Shown in pieces: positions 12,266 to 25,131 of a stretch of 64,000 bases of DNA (position 1 is its first letter; each line of letters begins with the position of its first letter). A program made the position numbers and the translations under genes. The notes under the pieces were generated by a model. That model was not told where the DNA came from, did not search any database, and saw nothing but the letters and a program-made list of their open reading frames with translations. This DNA is from Vreelandella halophila (lineage in GTDB: Bacteria; Pseudomonadota; Gammaproteobacteria; Pseudomonadales; Oleiphilaceae), in NCBI RefSeq assembly GCF_019903425.1, contig NZ_JACHUZ010000013.1, positions 562,087 to 626,086 of the forward strand, written 5' to 3'.

Positions 12266-12423
12266 CGCCTGCTCTTTTCACGCCGACTCTCAGCGGACGC
12301 GGAACCTCTGATTCTGCCTGGATCCGTATCCTCGCTGTGCTGTTCTCTGGTGTCCTCCCGAATCACACGCCAGAACGCCGCAATCTGGTCACTGGAGCCC
12401 GCCATTCGAGTTGTTTGCTGCAT
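12247..12423 (-). CDS. Hypothetical 58-residue protein divergent from siderophore receptor
   Basis: A small ORF not recognised as any family. ATG at 12423 with a strong GGGAGG 8 bases upstream, 58 codons, stop TGA at 12247-12249, overlapping the last 19 bases of the cyclase gene on the opposite strand. The product is hydrophilic, very rich in Arg, Glu and Ser, with a single Trp (AFWRVIRED), and has no signal peptide or membrane segment. The good ribosome site and the shared control region with a Fur-like box suggest a real, possibly iron-regulated small protein; coding status is inferred. Confidence 0.45.
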   Translation of the reverse strand: MQQTTRMAGSSDQIAAFWRVIREDTREQHSEDTDPGRIRGSASAESRREKSRRQPREG

Positions 12424-12489
12424 GGGTGCTGCCTCCCTGTGGATTGTTGATGCCGCGTACCTTTTCCAGCGAATGTATCAGACAGGGAT

Positions 12490-12508
12490 TGTAATGCAAA
12501 CCGTTATC
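12490..12508 (+). promoter_or_regulatory. Putative Fur box
   Basis: TGTAATGCAAACCGTTATC matches 13 of 19 positions of the classical Fur consensus and lies 38 bases upstream of the siderophore receptor start, within the divergent region shared with the small ORF ending at 12423. Function is inferred from position and similarity. Confidence 0.6.
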
Positions 12509-12545
12509 ATTTATGTTTGCGAAAAATGAAAGGGAGGTAACCTTC

Positions 12546-14723
12546 ATGAAGCAGTCATCCGTTCACAAGCGCCACCACTGCTACCGCCAATTCGTCTTCC
12601 TGGCGCTGGCCTGCACCGGAGTCGGCGCCACAGCGCAGGGAACAACAGGGGAAAAGCAACTGCCCAACCTGGCTCCTGTAACCATTACGTCCGAACGGGA
12701 ACGCCCGGACGGCCCCGTTGAGGGCTATGTCGCCCGCCGTTCCGGTTCCGCCACCAAGACAGACATCCCGCTTATAGAGAGTCCCCAGTCCATCAGTGTG
12801 ATTTCCCGTGACCAGATGGAAGACCGGGGCAGCCAGGGCCTGACAGAGGCCGTGACCTACAGTCCGGGCATCTACACCGATAACCGGGCGAGCTCGAGCG
12901 TGATCGATTCCAACAACACCGAGATCCGTGGTTTTTCGGCCGCGGATGCCACCTATCGCAACGGCACCCAGCGCCAGGCCGGGCTGCCCTACGACAGCCC
13001 TGTGGAAGTCTATGGACTCGAGCGCATCGAGATCCTCCGGGGCCCCGCCTCCATGCTCTATGGCCAGGGCCAGCCTGGGGGTGTGATCAACATGGTCAGC
13101 AAGCAGCCGACGGCGGAACCCTTCGCCGAAGTGGGCATCGAGTACGGCAGCGACAACCACCGCCAGCTCACCGGTGACGTGAGCGATGCGCTCAACAGCG
13201 AGGGGACGCTGCGCTATCGACTGACCGGCCTGGTCCAGGAATCCGACAGCCACATCGACTACGTCAACGATGACCGGGTCTACGTGGCCCCCGCGCTGAC
13301 CTGGGAGCCCGACGCCGATACCCGGCTCACCCTTCTCGCGCATTACCAGAAAAACGAAACCCGCTACCCCTGGAGCGCCTTCCCCCGTGAGGGCACCAAG
13401 GAGCCCAGTGAGCACGGCCGCATTCCCGACAGCCGCTACATCGGCGAGCCCAGCTTCGACCGTTATGATGCCGAGGAACAAAGCGTGGAGATGCTGCTCG
13501 ACCAGCAACTGACCGACAGCATCGCCTTTCACCAGAACCTGCGGTACCGGACGATCGAGTACGACGTACTGGACACGTTCCGGGATTATTTCGGCCCCTA
13601 CCTGCAACCAGACGGCCGGACCCTGAACCGCGACAACCGGGCGCGTTTCGATGAGGGCGATACGCTGACCTCGGATACCCGATTCATCATTGACGCCAAC
13701 ACCGGTCCCGTCGACCACCAGTTCCTGGTCGGAGTGGACTACAAGACCCTCACCTACGACACTCGCGACAGCGGCTTCATGAATGGTCTGGACAAAACCC
13801 TGGACCTCTATGACCCCAATTACGGCGGTGATTTTTCAACACCGTCCAGTTTCGAAACCAGTCGCACCGAGGCGGATCAACTCGGGGTCTATGTCCAGGA
13901 CCACCTGAAGTTCGGGCAGCGCTGGGCCGCCACCCTCGGCAGCCGCTATGACGACGTTTCCGAGGAGACCGACAGCGGCAGCGAGGACCAGTCCGAATTC
14001 AGTCACCGTGCCGGCCTGGTCTACCTGGCTCCGGGCGGATTTGCCCCCTACGCCAGTTACTCGGAATCCTTCAGCCCGCAGTATGGCTCGGATTCCGTCA
14101 CCGGTGAATCCTATGATCCCGTCACGGCCAGCCAGTACGAAGCGGGCCTGCGTTACCAGCCGGATGACCAGCTGCTGTCCGCCAGCATCGCCGCCTTCCG
14201 CATTGAGCGCGATAATGAGCTGGTTGAGGACCCCAACAACAGCACCCGCTCGATCCAGATCGGTGAGACCCGTTCCGAGGGCGTGGAGCTGGGCCTGAAC
14301 GCGGAACTTACCGGGGGCTGGAAGGGCACACTGGCGTACACCTACCAGAACGTGGAGGTGGTCGAGTCCGGTGGCGAGGGCGCTACCAATGGCAAACAGC
14401 TGAGCGAGAAGCCACAGCATCTGGCAAAGGCCTGGATCGACTACACCGTTCAGAGCGGACGCCTCCAGGGGCTCGGCATCGGTACCGGGGTTCGCTATAC
14501 CGGCACCAGCTGGGCGGACGCGGACAACACCATCAAGTACCCGGCCTCCACCCAGGTGGATGCGAGTGTCAGCTACGACCTCGCCGACACGAGCTTTCAG
14601 CTGAGTGTGAACAACCTGTTCGACGAGCAGCCAATCTACTGCTCGGGCCGCAGTGCTGACTCGATCTGTGAGTACGGCGTACCGCGCTCAATCGTTGCCA
14701 GCATCACACACCAGCTGTTCTGA
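12546..14723 (+). CDS. TonB-dependent siderophore receptor
   Basis: Outer-membrane gated porin for a ferric siderophore. It has an N-terminal signal peptide, a plug domain with IESPQSISVISRDQMEDRG and RIEILRGPASMLYGQGQPGGVINMVSK, then a long beta-barrel ending in a terminal aromatic (HQLF). The last extracellular loop carries the paired cysteines (YCSGR...SICEYG) common in hydroxamate-type receptors of the FhuA/FhuE/FpvA group. The ATG at 12546 follows GGGAGG; an upstream ATG at 12513 lacks a ribosome site. About 725 residues. No tonB/exb or siderophore genes are nearby. The Fur-like box upstream points to iron repression. Confidence 0.93.
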   Translation: MKQSSVHKRHHCYRQFVFLALACTGVGATAQGTTGEKQLPNLAPVTITSERERPDGPVEGYVARRSGSATKTDIPLIESPQSISVISRDQMEDRGSQGLTEAVTYSPGIYTDNRASSSVIDSNNTEIRGFSAADATYRNGTQRQAGLPYDSPVEVYGLERIEILRGPASMLYGQGQPGGVINMVSKQPTAEPFAEVGIEYGSDNHRQLTGDVSDALNSEGTLRYRLTGLVQESDSHIDYVNDDRVYVAPALTWEPDADTRLTLLAHYQKNETRYPWSAFPREGTKEPSEHGRIPDSRYIGEPSFDRYDAEEQSVEMLLDQQLTDSIAFHQNLRYRTIEYDVLDTFRDYFGPYLQPDGRTLNRDNRARFDEGDTLTSDTRFIIDANTGPVDHQFLVGVDYKTLTYDTRDSGFMNGLDKTLDLYDPNYGGDFSTPSSFETSRTEADQLGVYVQDHLKFGQRWAATLGSRYDDVSEETDSGSEDQSEFSHRAGLVYLAPGGFAPYASYSESFSPQYGSDSVTGESYDPVTASQYEAGLRYQPDDQLLSASIAAFRIERDNELVEDPNNSTRSIQIGETRSEGVELGLNAELTGGWKGTLAYTYQNVEVVESGGEGATNGKQLSEKPQHLAKAWIDYTVQSGRLQGLGIGTGVRYTGTSWADADNTIKYPASTQVDASVSYDLADTSFQLSVNNLFDEQPIYCSGRSADSICEYGVPRSIVASITHQLF

Positions 14724-14764
14724 TCATGGCGAGCAACGGACGATCCGGACAGACCCATTCTGGG

Positions 14765-16579
14765 TCACTCGCTAGCGTCGTTCTCCGGGCCACTCCCCGA
14801 GTGCGCCTGCCGTTCCCAGAGACGGGCGTAGTGGCCGTTCCGGGCCAGCAGCTCATCATGGGTGCCCCGTTCAACGATGCGGCCGGCATCCATGACGAGG
14901 ATGGTGTCCGCGTCGTTCACCGTGGACAGGCGATGGGCAATGGCGAGGGTGGTGCGATTGCTGGCCACCTCGTCCAGGGCTTCCAGGATATGGCTTTCCG
15001 CCACTGAATCCAGGGAGGACGTGGCCTCGTCCAGCACCAGTATGGGCGGATCCTTGAGGATGACGCGGGCGATGGCGACGCGCTGCTTCTCGCCGCCCGA
15101 GAGCTTAAGACCCCGTTCTCCGACACGGGTTTCCAGACCTTCGGGAAGGCCTGCCACGAAATCCTCCAGGTGCGCCATGCGCAGCGCCCGCTGCAGATCC
15201 TGTTCACTGGCATCCGGCCGGCCGTAGAGGATGTTGCGGCGCAGGGTGTCGTTGAACATCACCGTGTCCTGGGGCACCACGCCGATGGCCTGGCGCAGGC
15301 TCTGCTGGGTGACCTCCCGGATATCCTGGCCATCGATGGTGATGGCCCCGTCCTGCACATCAAAGAACCGGAACAGCAGCTTGGCGAGGGTGGACTTGCC
15401 GGCACCGCTGGCCCCCACCACGGCGACCCGGGAGCCGGCAGGCACCTCAAGGGAAACATCGTGGAGAATCCGCTGGTCCGAGCGATAGCCGAATCCGACA
15501 TGGTGAAACTCGATGCGACCGCCGCTTATCGCCAGCGGTCCTGCATCCGTCGCATCCACCACGGTTGGCGGCTGCTCCAGAAGACCGAAGAGCCGCTCCA
15601 CGTTCACCAGCGCCTGGCGGATCTCGCGGTAGACAAAACCCAGGGCATTCAGGGGAATGAACAGCTGCAGCAGGTAGGCGTTGATCATGGTGAAATCGCC
15701 CAGCGAAATTTCGCCGGCGGCCACATCGGTCACCGCCATGGCCATGATGGCAATCAGCCCCAGCCCGATGATCAGGGCCTGGCCGGCGTTCAGGGTGGCC
15801 AGGGACAGGCGGTTGTTGAGCCGCGCCTGCTCCCACTCCTCCAGGGTCTGGTCGTAGCGCTCCGCCTCGAAGTCCTCGTTGCTGAAGTACTTGACCGTCT
15901 CGTAGTTGAGCAGGCTGTCCACGGCGCGGCTGTTGGACTCGTTGTCCCTGGCGTTGGCTTCGCGCACGAAGCGGGTGCGCCACTCCGTTACACGGATGGA
16001 GAACACCACGTACACGACCACAGCCACCAGCACCGTCAGCATGTAGCCCGGATCAAAGGCCACCAGCAATATGCCGCAGACCAGCACCAGTTCCAGGATG
16101 GTGGGCACGATGTTGAAGAGGGTGAAGCGCAGCAGGAAGCTGATGCCGTTGGTGCCACGCTCGATGTCCCGTGCCAGGCCACCGGTGCGCCGGTCCAGGT
16201 GGAAACCCAGCTCCAGCTGGTGCAGGTGGCGGAAGATCTGGAGGGAGACGCGGCGCATGGCGCGTTCCGCCACACGGGCGAAGACGGCGTCCCGCACCTC
16301 GTTGAAGAGGGTGCCGCTGAAACGCAGCAAGCCGTAGGCGACCACCAGCAGGACCGGAATCCAGAGCGCAACCTCCCCGTTACCCTCGGTATCGAGGTAG
16401 TCGACGATGTATTTCAGGGCCACCGGGGTGGCCACCGTCGCCAGCTTGGCGACGATCAAGCAGGCGGCGGCAATGGCCACCCGGCCACGGAATTCCTTCA
16501 GGTAGGGCCAGAGGCTGGCGATCACCCGCCAGTCCGGGCGGTAATCCCCCGGGTAGTCGTTATCCGCGTAGGCGCGCAC
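14765..16579 (-). CDS. Atm1/HMT1-type ABC exporter (fused permease and ATPase)
   Basis: Half-size ABC exporter: a six-helix membrane domain at about residues 25-330 and an ATPase domain at 355-590 with Walker A GASGAGKST, signature LSGGEKQR and Walker B ILVLDEATSSLDS. The transmembrane stretch LELGFHLDRRTGGLARDIERG is characteristic of the Atm1/ABCB7 subfamily, which exports glutathione-linked sulfur or metal conjugates; the substrate here is inferred only. It starts at GTG after GGAG and follows the lpxL-like gene by 12 bases, so they are likely co-transcribed. 604 residues, normal size. Convergent with the siderophore receptor. Confidence 0.93.
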   Translation of the reverse strand: MRAYADNDYPGDYRPDWRVIASLWPYLKEFRGRVAIAAACLIVAKLATVATPVALKYIVDYLDTEGNGEVALWIPVLLVVAYGLLRFSGTLFNEVRDAVFARVAERAMRRVSLQIFRHLHQLELGFHLDRRTGGLARDIERGTNGISFLLRFTLFNIVPTILELVLVCGILLVAFDPGYMLTVLVAVVVYVVFSIRVTEWRTRFVREANARDNESNSRAVDSLLNYETVKYFSNEDFEAERYDQTLEEWEQARLNNRLSLATLNAGQALIIGLGLIAIMAMAVTDVAAGEISLGDFTMINAYLLQLFIPLNALGFVYREIRQALVNVERLFGLLEQPPTVVDATDAGPLAISGGRIEFHHVGFGYRSDQRILHDVSLEVPAGSRVAVVGASGAGKSTLAKLLFRFFDVQDGAITIDGQDIREVTQQSLRQAIGVVPQDTVMFNDTLRRNILYGRPDASEQDLQRALRMAHLEDFVAGLPEGLETRVGERGLKLSGGEKQRVAIARVILKDPPILVLDEATSSLDSVAESHILEALDEVASNRTTLAIAHRLSTVNDADTILVMDAGRIVERGTHDELLARNGHYARLWERQAHSGSGPENDASE

Positions 16580-16591
16580 TCTAGGGCTCCG

Positions 16592-17488
16592 TCAGAGGTC
16601 TTTGTAGGGGTTGGGCTGGCCGGGAGGCTGCTTGCGAAAGCGCTTATACTCCCACTGGTACTGTTCCGGGATGCGCCGCACCACGGATTCCACGGTGGCG
16701 TTGAGGCCGGCGACCGAGGTATCGGTGTCCTCATTATAGAGCCGGGGATCCACCTCATCCGCCACCAGGCGGAACCCCTGCGCCTTCGGCAGCCGCTCGC
16801 AGTAAGTCACGACGGCGCGGGCGCCGGTCTTCTGCACCAGCCGCGAGACCAACTTCATGCTCAGAACATCGATCCCGAAAAAGGGCGCATAGGTGCCGCC
16901 GCTGGCATCCGGCACCTGATCCGGCAATATGCCCACGACACCGCCTTCGCGCAGGATGCTGAACAGGCGCAGTACACCCCGGCGGTCCGCCCGCACCAGT
17001 TCCGACCCGCCCCGGCCCCGAACCTGGGACATGTAATCCTCCATTTCGGCCATTTTGGGCGGGCTGTAGAGCGCGGCCATGGAAAAGCGTGTGGAATAGT
17101 AGAGGCCCAGCAGCTCCCAGTTGCCCAGGTGGGGTACGATCAACACTACGCCCCGGCCCTCGGCGCGGGCTTCGTCCAGCAGATACTGGCCCTCGAATTC
17201 GCGGATCAGGCCCAGGCAGCGCGGTACCGGACTTTCCCACATGATGGGGACTTCCGCGATCAGTTTGCCGGTCTCGCGCAGGCTGTTACGGGCCAGGGTG
17301 CGGCGCTCGGCTTCCGGCCTATCGGGATAGGCCAGGGCAAGACTGCGCTCGGTCACCTTGCGGGTACGATCACGCGCGGCCCAGAGGCAGAGACCAACAA
17401 CACGGCCCAGCGCCTGGGCGAACGCCAGCGGCAGGTGGCCAATGAGCCAGAGCAGGGCACGCAGGCACTTGATACGCAGGGTTTTCAT
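16592..17488 (-). CDS. Lipid A biosynthesis acyltransferase (LpxL/HtrB family)
   Basis: Transfers a secondary acyl chain to the lipid A precursor on the inner face of the inner membrane. 298 residues from the ATG at 17488, with an N-terminal membrane anchor (about 8-30), the catalytic HX4E motif as HLGNWE, and the downstream GILPDQVPDASGG and FFG motifs of the family. A longer upstream reading frame exists but contains no plausible start. Divergent from glyQ, as the htrB homologue PA0011 is near glyQ in Pseudomonas. The acyl chain it uses cannot be read from sequence. Confidence 0.93.
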   Translation of the reverse strand: MKTLRIKCLRALLWLIGHLPLAFAQALGRVVGLCLWAARDRTRKVTERSLALAYPDRPEAERRTLARNSLRETGKLIAEVPIMWESPVPRCLGLIREFEGQYLLDEARAEGRGVVLIVPHLGNWELLGLYYSTRFSMAALYSPPKMAEMEDYMSQVRGRGGSELVRADRRGVLRLFSILREGGVVGILPDQVPDASGGTYAPFFGIDVLSMKLVSRLVQKTGARAVVTYCERLPKAQGFRLVADEVDPRLYNEDTDTSVAGLNATVESVVRRIPEQYQWEYKRFRKQPPGQPNPYKDL

Positions 17489-17518
17489 GGAAATTTGAAC
17501 GACTCCCAGGCCGGGGGC

Positions 17519-17549
17519 TTTCCTAAGCACCGGAGGCGGAGCGTATAAT
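17519..17549 (+). promoter_or_regulatory. Probable glyQS promoter
   Basis: A perfect TATAAT at 17544-17549 in the divergent gap, with only a weak -35 (TTTCCT-like, about 17519-17524). It lies 57 bases upstream of the glyQ start. Confidence 0.5.
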
Positions 17550-17605
17550 ACGCGCCTTTGGTACAACGAGAAACCTATCACCTCAATCCCCAGCAGGTGG
17601 ACGCC

Positions 17606-18562
17606 GTGAGCGAACAGGCACAACCCGATGTAACAACCTTCCAGGGGCTGATCCTGGCCTTCCAGCAGTTCTGGGCTGAGCGCGGCTGCATCATCCAGCA
17701 GCCGCTGGACATGGAAGTGGGCGCCGGGACCTTCCATCCCGCCACCTTCCTGCGCAGTATCGGTCCGGAGAACTGGCACGCCGCTTATGTCCAGCCCAGT
17801 CGCCGCCCCACTGACGGCCGTTACGGCGAGAACCCCAACCGGCTGCAGCACTACTACCAGTTCCAGGTGGTGCTCAAGCCCTCACCGGACGACATCCAGG
17901 AGCAGTACCTGGACTCGCTGCGGGTCCTGGGACTGGATCCGCTGGTGCACGACATCCGCTTTGTGGAGGACAACTGGGAGTCCCCGACGCTGGGCGCCTG
18001 GGGCCTGGGCTGGGAGGTCTGGCTCAACGGCATGGAGATCACACAGTTCACCTATTTCCAGCAGGTGGGCGGCATCGAGTGCTACCCGGTCACCGGCGAG
18101 ATCACCTATGGCCTGGAACGGATCGCCATGTACCTGCAGGAGGTGGACAGCGTCTACGACCTGGTCTGGACGCGCACACCGGCCGGGGAAGTGACCTACG
18201 GCGATGTCTACCACCAGAACGAGGTGGAACAGTCGACCTACAACTTCGAACAGGCGGATGTCGAGTTCATGTTCCACGCCTTTGGTGTGCATGAGCGCGA
18301 AGCCCAGCGCCTGGTGGACGCGGGCCTGCCGCTGCCGGCCTACGAGCAGGTGCTCAAGGCTTCCCACACCTTCAACATGCTGGACGCCCGGCACGCAATC
18401 TCGGTCACCGAGCGCCAGCGTTACATCCTGAGGGTACGCACCCTCGCCCGGGCCGTGGCCCGAGCCTACTACGACCGGCGCCGGGATCTCGGCTTCCCCA
18501 TGGCGGATGAAGCCATCCGGCGCGAACTGCTCGCCGACGACGACACCCAGAAGGAGGCATGA
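17606..18562 (+). CDS. glyQ: Glycine-tRNA ligase alpha subunit
   Basis: Catalytic alpha chain of the bacterial tetrameric (alpha2beta2) glycyl-tRNA synthetase. Class II core with [34 protein letters not shown] and the motif around [19 protein letters not shown]. The GTG at 17606 has AGGTGG 6 bases upstream and gives 318 residues (E. coli 303); a TTG 48 bases earlier is the only longer alternative. Followed immediately by glyS. Confidence 0.96.
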   Translation: MSEQAQPDVTTFQGLILAFQQFWAERGCIIQQPLDMEVGAGTFHPATFLRSIGPENWHAAYVQPSRRPTDGRYGENPNRLQHYYQFQVVLKPSPDDIQEQYLDSLRVLGLDPLVHDIRFVEDNWESPTLGAWGLGWEVWLNGMEITQFTYFQQVGGIECYPVTGEITYGLERIAMYLQEVDSVYDLVWTRTPAGEVTYGDVYHQNEVEQSTYNFEQADVEFMFHAFGVHEREAQRLVDAGLPLPAYEQVLKASHTFNMLDARHAISVTERQRYILRVRTLARAVARAYYDRRRDLGFPMADEAIRRELLADDDTQKEA

Positions 18563-18564
18563 TC

Positions 18565-20649
18565 ATGGCCACACCGGATTTCCTGGTTGAAGTCGGCACG
18601 GAAGAATTACCGCCCAAGGCCCTGAAGACGCTTTCGGAATCCTTCGGGGAGGGCCTGCGCAGCGCGCTCGCGGATGCGGGCATCGAGCACGGAGAGATCG
18701 AAACCTTCGCCACACCCCGGCGGCTGGCTGTAAGGGTGAAGCAGCTGGCGGACGCCCAGCCGGACACGCCTTTCGAGAAGAAAGGTCCGGCCGTGAAAGC
18801 CGCTTTTGACGACCAGGGCAACCCCACCCGCGCCCTGGAAGGCTTCGCCCGCAACCTGGGCATCCAGCCGGATGAACTGGATACCATGGAAACCGAAAAA
18901 GGTGCCTGGCTGGTCTATCGCGGCGTGGAAAAGGGCCGCCCCACAGCGGAGCTTCTGCCCGGCATGGTGGAACAGGCCCTCAACGGCCTGCCCATCCCCA
19001 AGCGCATGCGCTGGGGCGCCCGCCGCGACGAGTTTGTCCGCCCGGTGCACTGGCTGATCATGCTCTACGGCAGTAAGGAGATTCCCTCTACCATTCTCGG
19101 CTGCAAGGCAGGCCATGCGACCCGCGGGCATCGCTTCCACCATCCCGGTGAACTGATCATTTCCACGCCGGCTGATTACGAACTGGTGCTGCGCCAGCAC
19201 GGCTGGGTGGAACCGGATTTTGCTGCCCGCCGGGACCAGATCCGTACCGGTGTCACCCGGGTAGCTGAACAGGAAGCCGGCGGGCGCGCCGTGATCAATG
19301 ACGGCCTGCTCGACGAGGTCACCGCCCTCTGTGAATGGCCGGTACCGCTTCTGGGCCGGTTCGAGGAGCGCTTCCTCAAGGTCCCCCCGGAGGCCCTGGT
19401 GTCCTCCATGGAGGAGCACCAGAAGTACTTCCACGTGGTGGACGCCAACGACACCATGATGCCGTGCTTCATCACGGTGGCGAACATCGAGAGCCGGGAT
19501 CCATCGGCTGTGGCTGCCGGCAACGAGAAGGTCATCCGGCCCCGCTTGGCAGACGCCGCTTTCTTCTACGACACGGACCGCAAGACCCCGCTTATCAACA
19601 GGCTCGATGACCTCAAGCCCATCGTCTTCCAGCAGGACCTTGGCAGCCTGCACGACAAGACGCAGCGGATCGCTTCGCTGGCCGGACGTATTGCCGAAGC
19701 CATCGGAGCGGATGCGGACAAGGCCCGGCGGGCGGGCACCCTGAGCAAGACCGACCTGCTGACCGAGATGGTCCAGGAGTTCGACGATCTCCAGGGCGTG
19801 ATGGGCGAGTACTACGCACGCCATGACGGGGAAGACGAGGCCGTGGCACGGGCGCTGAGCGAGCAGTACCTGCCGGGCTTTGCCGGGGATCGTGTGCCGG
19901 AGACGGACATCGGCGCCTGCGTTGCACTGGCGGACCGGCTGGACTCACTGGTGGGCCTGTTCGGCATCAACCAGCCCCCCAGCGGCACACGCGACCCGTA
20001 CGCACTGCGCCGGGCGGCACTGGGCGTGATCCGCATCCTGGTGGAACGCGAACTCACCCTGGATCTGGAAGAGCTGGCCGGCTGGGCTGCCGAGGAGTTC
20101 AACAGCCTTACCGTGAACGACCCGGTCAATCCGGTGGTGGACTACATTCTTGAGCGGTTCCGGGCCAGCTTCGAGGATCAGGGTGTTCCTGCGGAGGTTT
20201 TCCTGGCGGTTCAGGCACGCCGGCCCACCCAGCCCCTGGATTTCCATCGCCGGGTTCTGGCGGTGGGCAACTTCATCGCCCTGCCGGAAGCCCAGGCATT
20301 GGCAGCCGCCAACAAGCGGGTTTCCAACATCCTTGAGAAACAGGGCGGCACCCGGGCCGGCAGCGTGGATCCCGAAGCCTTCCGGGAACAGGCGGAGCGG
20401 GCACTGTATGAGGCGCTCCAGGCCCAGGAAGAGGAAGTTGAACCGCTGTTCGCTCGCGGCGACTATGACCCCGGTCTCCAGTCTCTTGCGAAACTGCGGG
20501 GGGTGGTCGACAGCTTCTTCAATGACGTCATGGTCATGGCGGAGGAGGAAAGCCTGAGAGCCAACCGGCTGGCGCTTCTGGAACGGTTGCGACAGCTGTT
20601 CCTCAGGGTCGCGGATATCTCACTGCTGCAGACGGGCAGCGGTGAATAG
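18565..20649 (+). CDS. glyS: Glycine-tRNA ligase beta subunit
   Basis: The beta chain, needed for tRNA recognition in glycyl-tRNA synthetase. It starts with the family signature FLVEVGTEELPPKAL; an HD-like domain lies in the middle and an anticodon-binding DALR-type domain at the C-terminus. AAGGAGG sits one base before the ATG at 18559 but 8 bases before the ATG at 18565, so I choose 18565 (694 residues; E. coli 689). It begins 2 bases after the glyQ stop. Confidence 0.96.
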   Translation: MATPDFLVEVGTEELPPKALKTLSESFGEGLRSALADAGIEHGEIETFATPRRLAVRVKQLADAQPDTPFEKKGPAVKAAFDDQGNPTRALEGFARNLGIQPDELDTMETEKGAWLVYRGVEKGRPTAELLPGMVEQALNGLPIPKRMRWGARRDEFVRPVHWLIMLYGSKEIPSTILGCKAGHATRGHRFHHPGELIISTPADYELVLRQHGWVEPDFAARRDQIRTGVTRVAEQEAGGRAVINDGLLDEVTALCEWPVPLLGRFEERFLKVPPEALVSSMEEHQKYFHVVDANDTMMPCFITVANIESRDPSAVAAGNEKVIRPRLADAAFFYDTDRKTPLINRLDDLKPIVFQQDLGSLHDKTQRIASLAGRIAEAIGADADKARRAGTLSKTDLLTEMVQEFDDLQGVMGEYYARHDGEDEAVARALSEQYLPGFAGDRVPETDIGACVALADRLDSLVGLFGINQPPSGTRDPYALRRAALGVIRILVERELTLDLEELAGWAAEEFNSLTVNDPVNPVVDYILERFRASFEDQGVPAEVFLAVQARRPTQPLDFHRRVLAVGNFIALPEAQALAAANKRVSNILEKQGGTRAGSVDPEAFREQAERALYEALQAQEEEVEPLFARGDYDPGLQSLAKLRGVVDSFFNDVMVMAEEESLRANRLALLERLRQLFLRVADISLLQTGSGE

Positions 20650-20678
20650 GCGCTGGCTTTGAGAACGGCTTTTTAATT

Positions 20679-20721
20679 ACGAACCATTCTCATTGACATA
20701 TAAGAAAAGGCCGGCAATACT
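20679..20721 (+). promoter_or_regulatory. Promoter with overlapping Fur-like site
   Basis: TTGACA at 20693-20698, 17 bases, then AATACT at 20716-20721. The opposite strand of 20679-20697 matches 11 of 19 bases of the Fur consensus (core AATGAGAATGGTT) and covers the -35. This would be the expected arrangement for iron repression of the gene starting at 20759. Confidence 0.55.
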
Positions 20722-20758
20722 GGTGATTCGATGATCCGCAGGAACCCATTGAATCGCC

Positions 20759-21586
20759 ATGAGCCATTCCTTTACCCGCCTTCTTCCCGAACTCCAGGCC
20801 AGCGTCAGTGCCTGCATCGAAACGGCCCTGGCGCTTCACGCCACGACCATGCCGCAGATCCGGCGTGTCATGGCCGGCGATGCGGTGATCGAAGACTACA
20901 TCAGAGCGCTTGGCTTTGGGGACCGGCTGGTCCCCTGGCAACATCTCGGCCGTGACGATGTGCCGGAGCCGGATCTTATCCTTGCGCACGAGATCGCCGG
21001 CGGGACCAGTCTATGCCCAACCTGGCTGCCTCCCCGTTACCAACCACGCCTGTCCATGGTCCAGGGAGCGCGCAGCGCTGCCGATGTTCAGAATAACCTC
21101 AAACGCATTGCCCGCATCCTCGGCAATACCATGGGGGAAATCGTTCCTGCCCAACGCTTCCGGGAAACCTTTGAGGGACTGCGTTCCCGGCTGCATGTAC
21201 CGGGTCCGAGGGTTCTGGTTCTGGTGGAAACCGGACGCGGCCGTTACCGCCTGACAGGCCAGGACCACGCCTGCCACAGGATATTCGCGCAGCTTGGCTG
21301 GACCAGTGCACCTTCTGAGAGGGTTGCCGGAGAGAAACTGAGCGTCCGGACGCTCAGCATGCTGGAACACGATGCCATTCTGATTCTGGAGGCCTGGCCC
21401 GGAGGGGAAGGGGAATCCGCATTAGCCCGGCACTGGCCATTGATGCTGTCACCGGCGGCAGAAACGGAACGCTGGGCAAGGCTCCCAATGCTGGAACTGA
21501 TGTGCCTTGGGCCATCCCTGCCCGAGCGGCTGGCGGATCTCGCCACCCGTTTCCAGACCCTGAAACCGGATACCTGGGACTCGTAA
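20759..21586 (+). CDS. Periplasmic-binding-protein-like protein without signal peptide (heme/siderophore type)
   Basis: 275 residues. From about residue 40 the pattern resembles the hemin/siderophore binding family (BtuF/HmuT-like): a first lobe with DYIRALGFGDRLV and EPDLILAHEIAGG, a long linking helix (DVQNNLKRIARILG), and a second lobe with PRVLVLVETGRG and a C-terminal ERLADLATRF helix. The first 40 residues carry no hydrophobic signal sequence or lipobox, so it looks cytoplasmic, or it has lost its leader. No permease or ATPase gene is adjacent. The Shine-Dalgarno is weak. It lies between glyS and the convergent gyrB, whose stop is 4 bases away. Assignment is by fold-level pattern only. 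Confidence 0.55.
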   Translation: MSHSFTRLLPELQASVSACIETALALHATTMPQIRRVMAGDAVIEDYIRALGFGDRLVPWQHLGRDDVPEPDLILAHEIAGGTSLCPTWLPPRYQPRLSMVQGARSAADVQNNLKRIARILGNTMGEIVPAQRFRETFEGLRSRLHVPGPRVLVLVETGRGRYRLTGQDHACHRIFAQLGWTSAPSERVAGEKLSVRTLSMLEHDAILILEAWPGGEGESALARHWPLMLSPAAETERWARLPMLELMCLGPSLPERLADLATRFQTLKPDTWDS

Positions 21587-21590
21587 GCCC

Positions 21591-25128
<3,538 letters not shown>

Positions 25129-25131
25129 GGA

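Noticed and set aside
15170-17548. 792-codon open frame opposite the ABC exporter and lpxL-like gene
   Set aside because: Both opposite-strand genes have clear family motifs; this frame has none.
19424-19439. CACGTG-centred sequence in glyS resembling parS
   Set aside because: Only 11 of 16 bases match the perfect parS and the flanks fail at conserved positions; it simply encodes FHVV.
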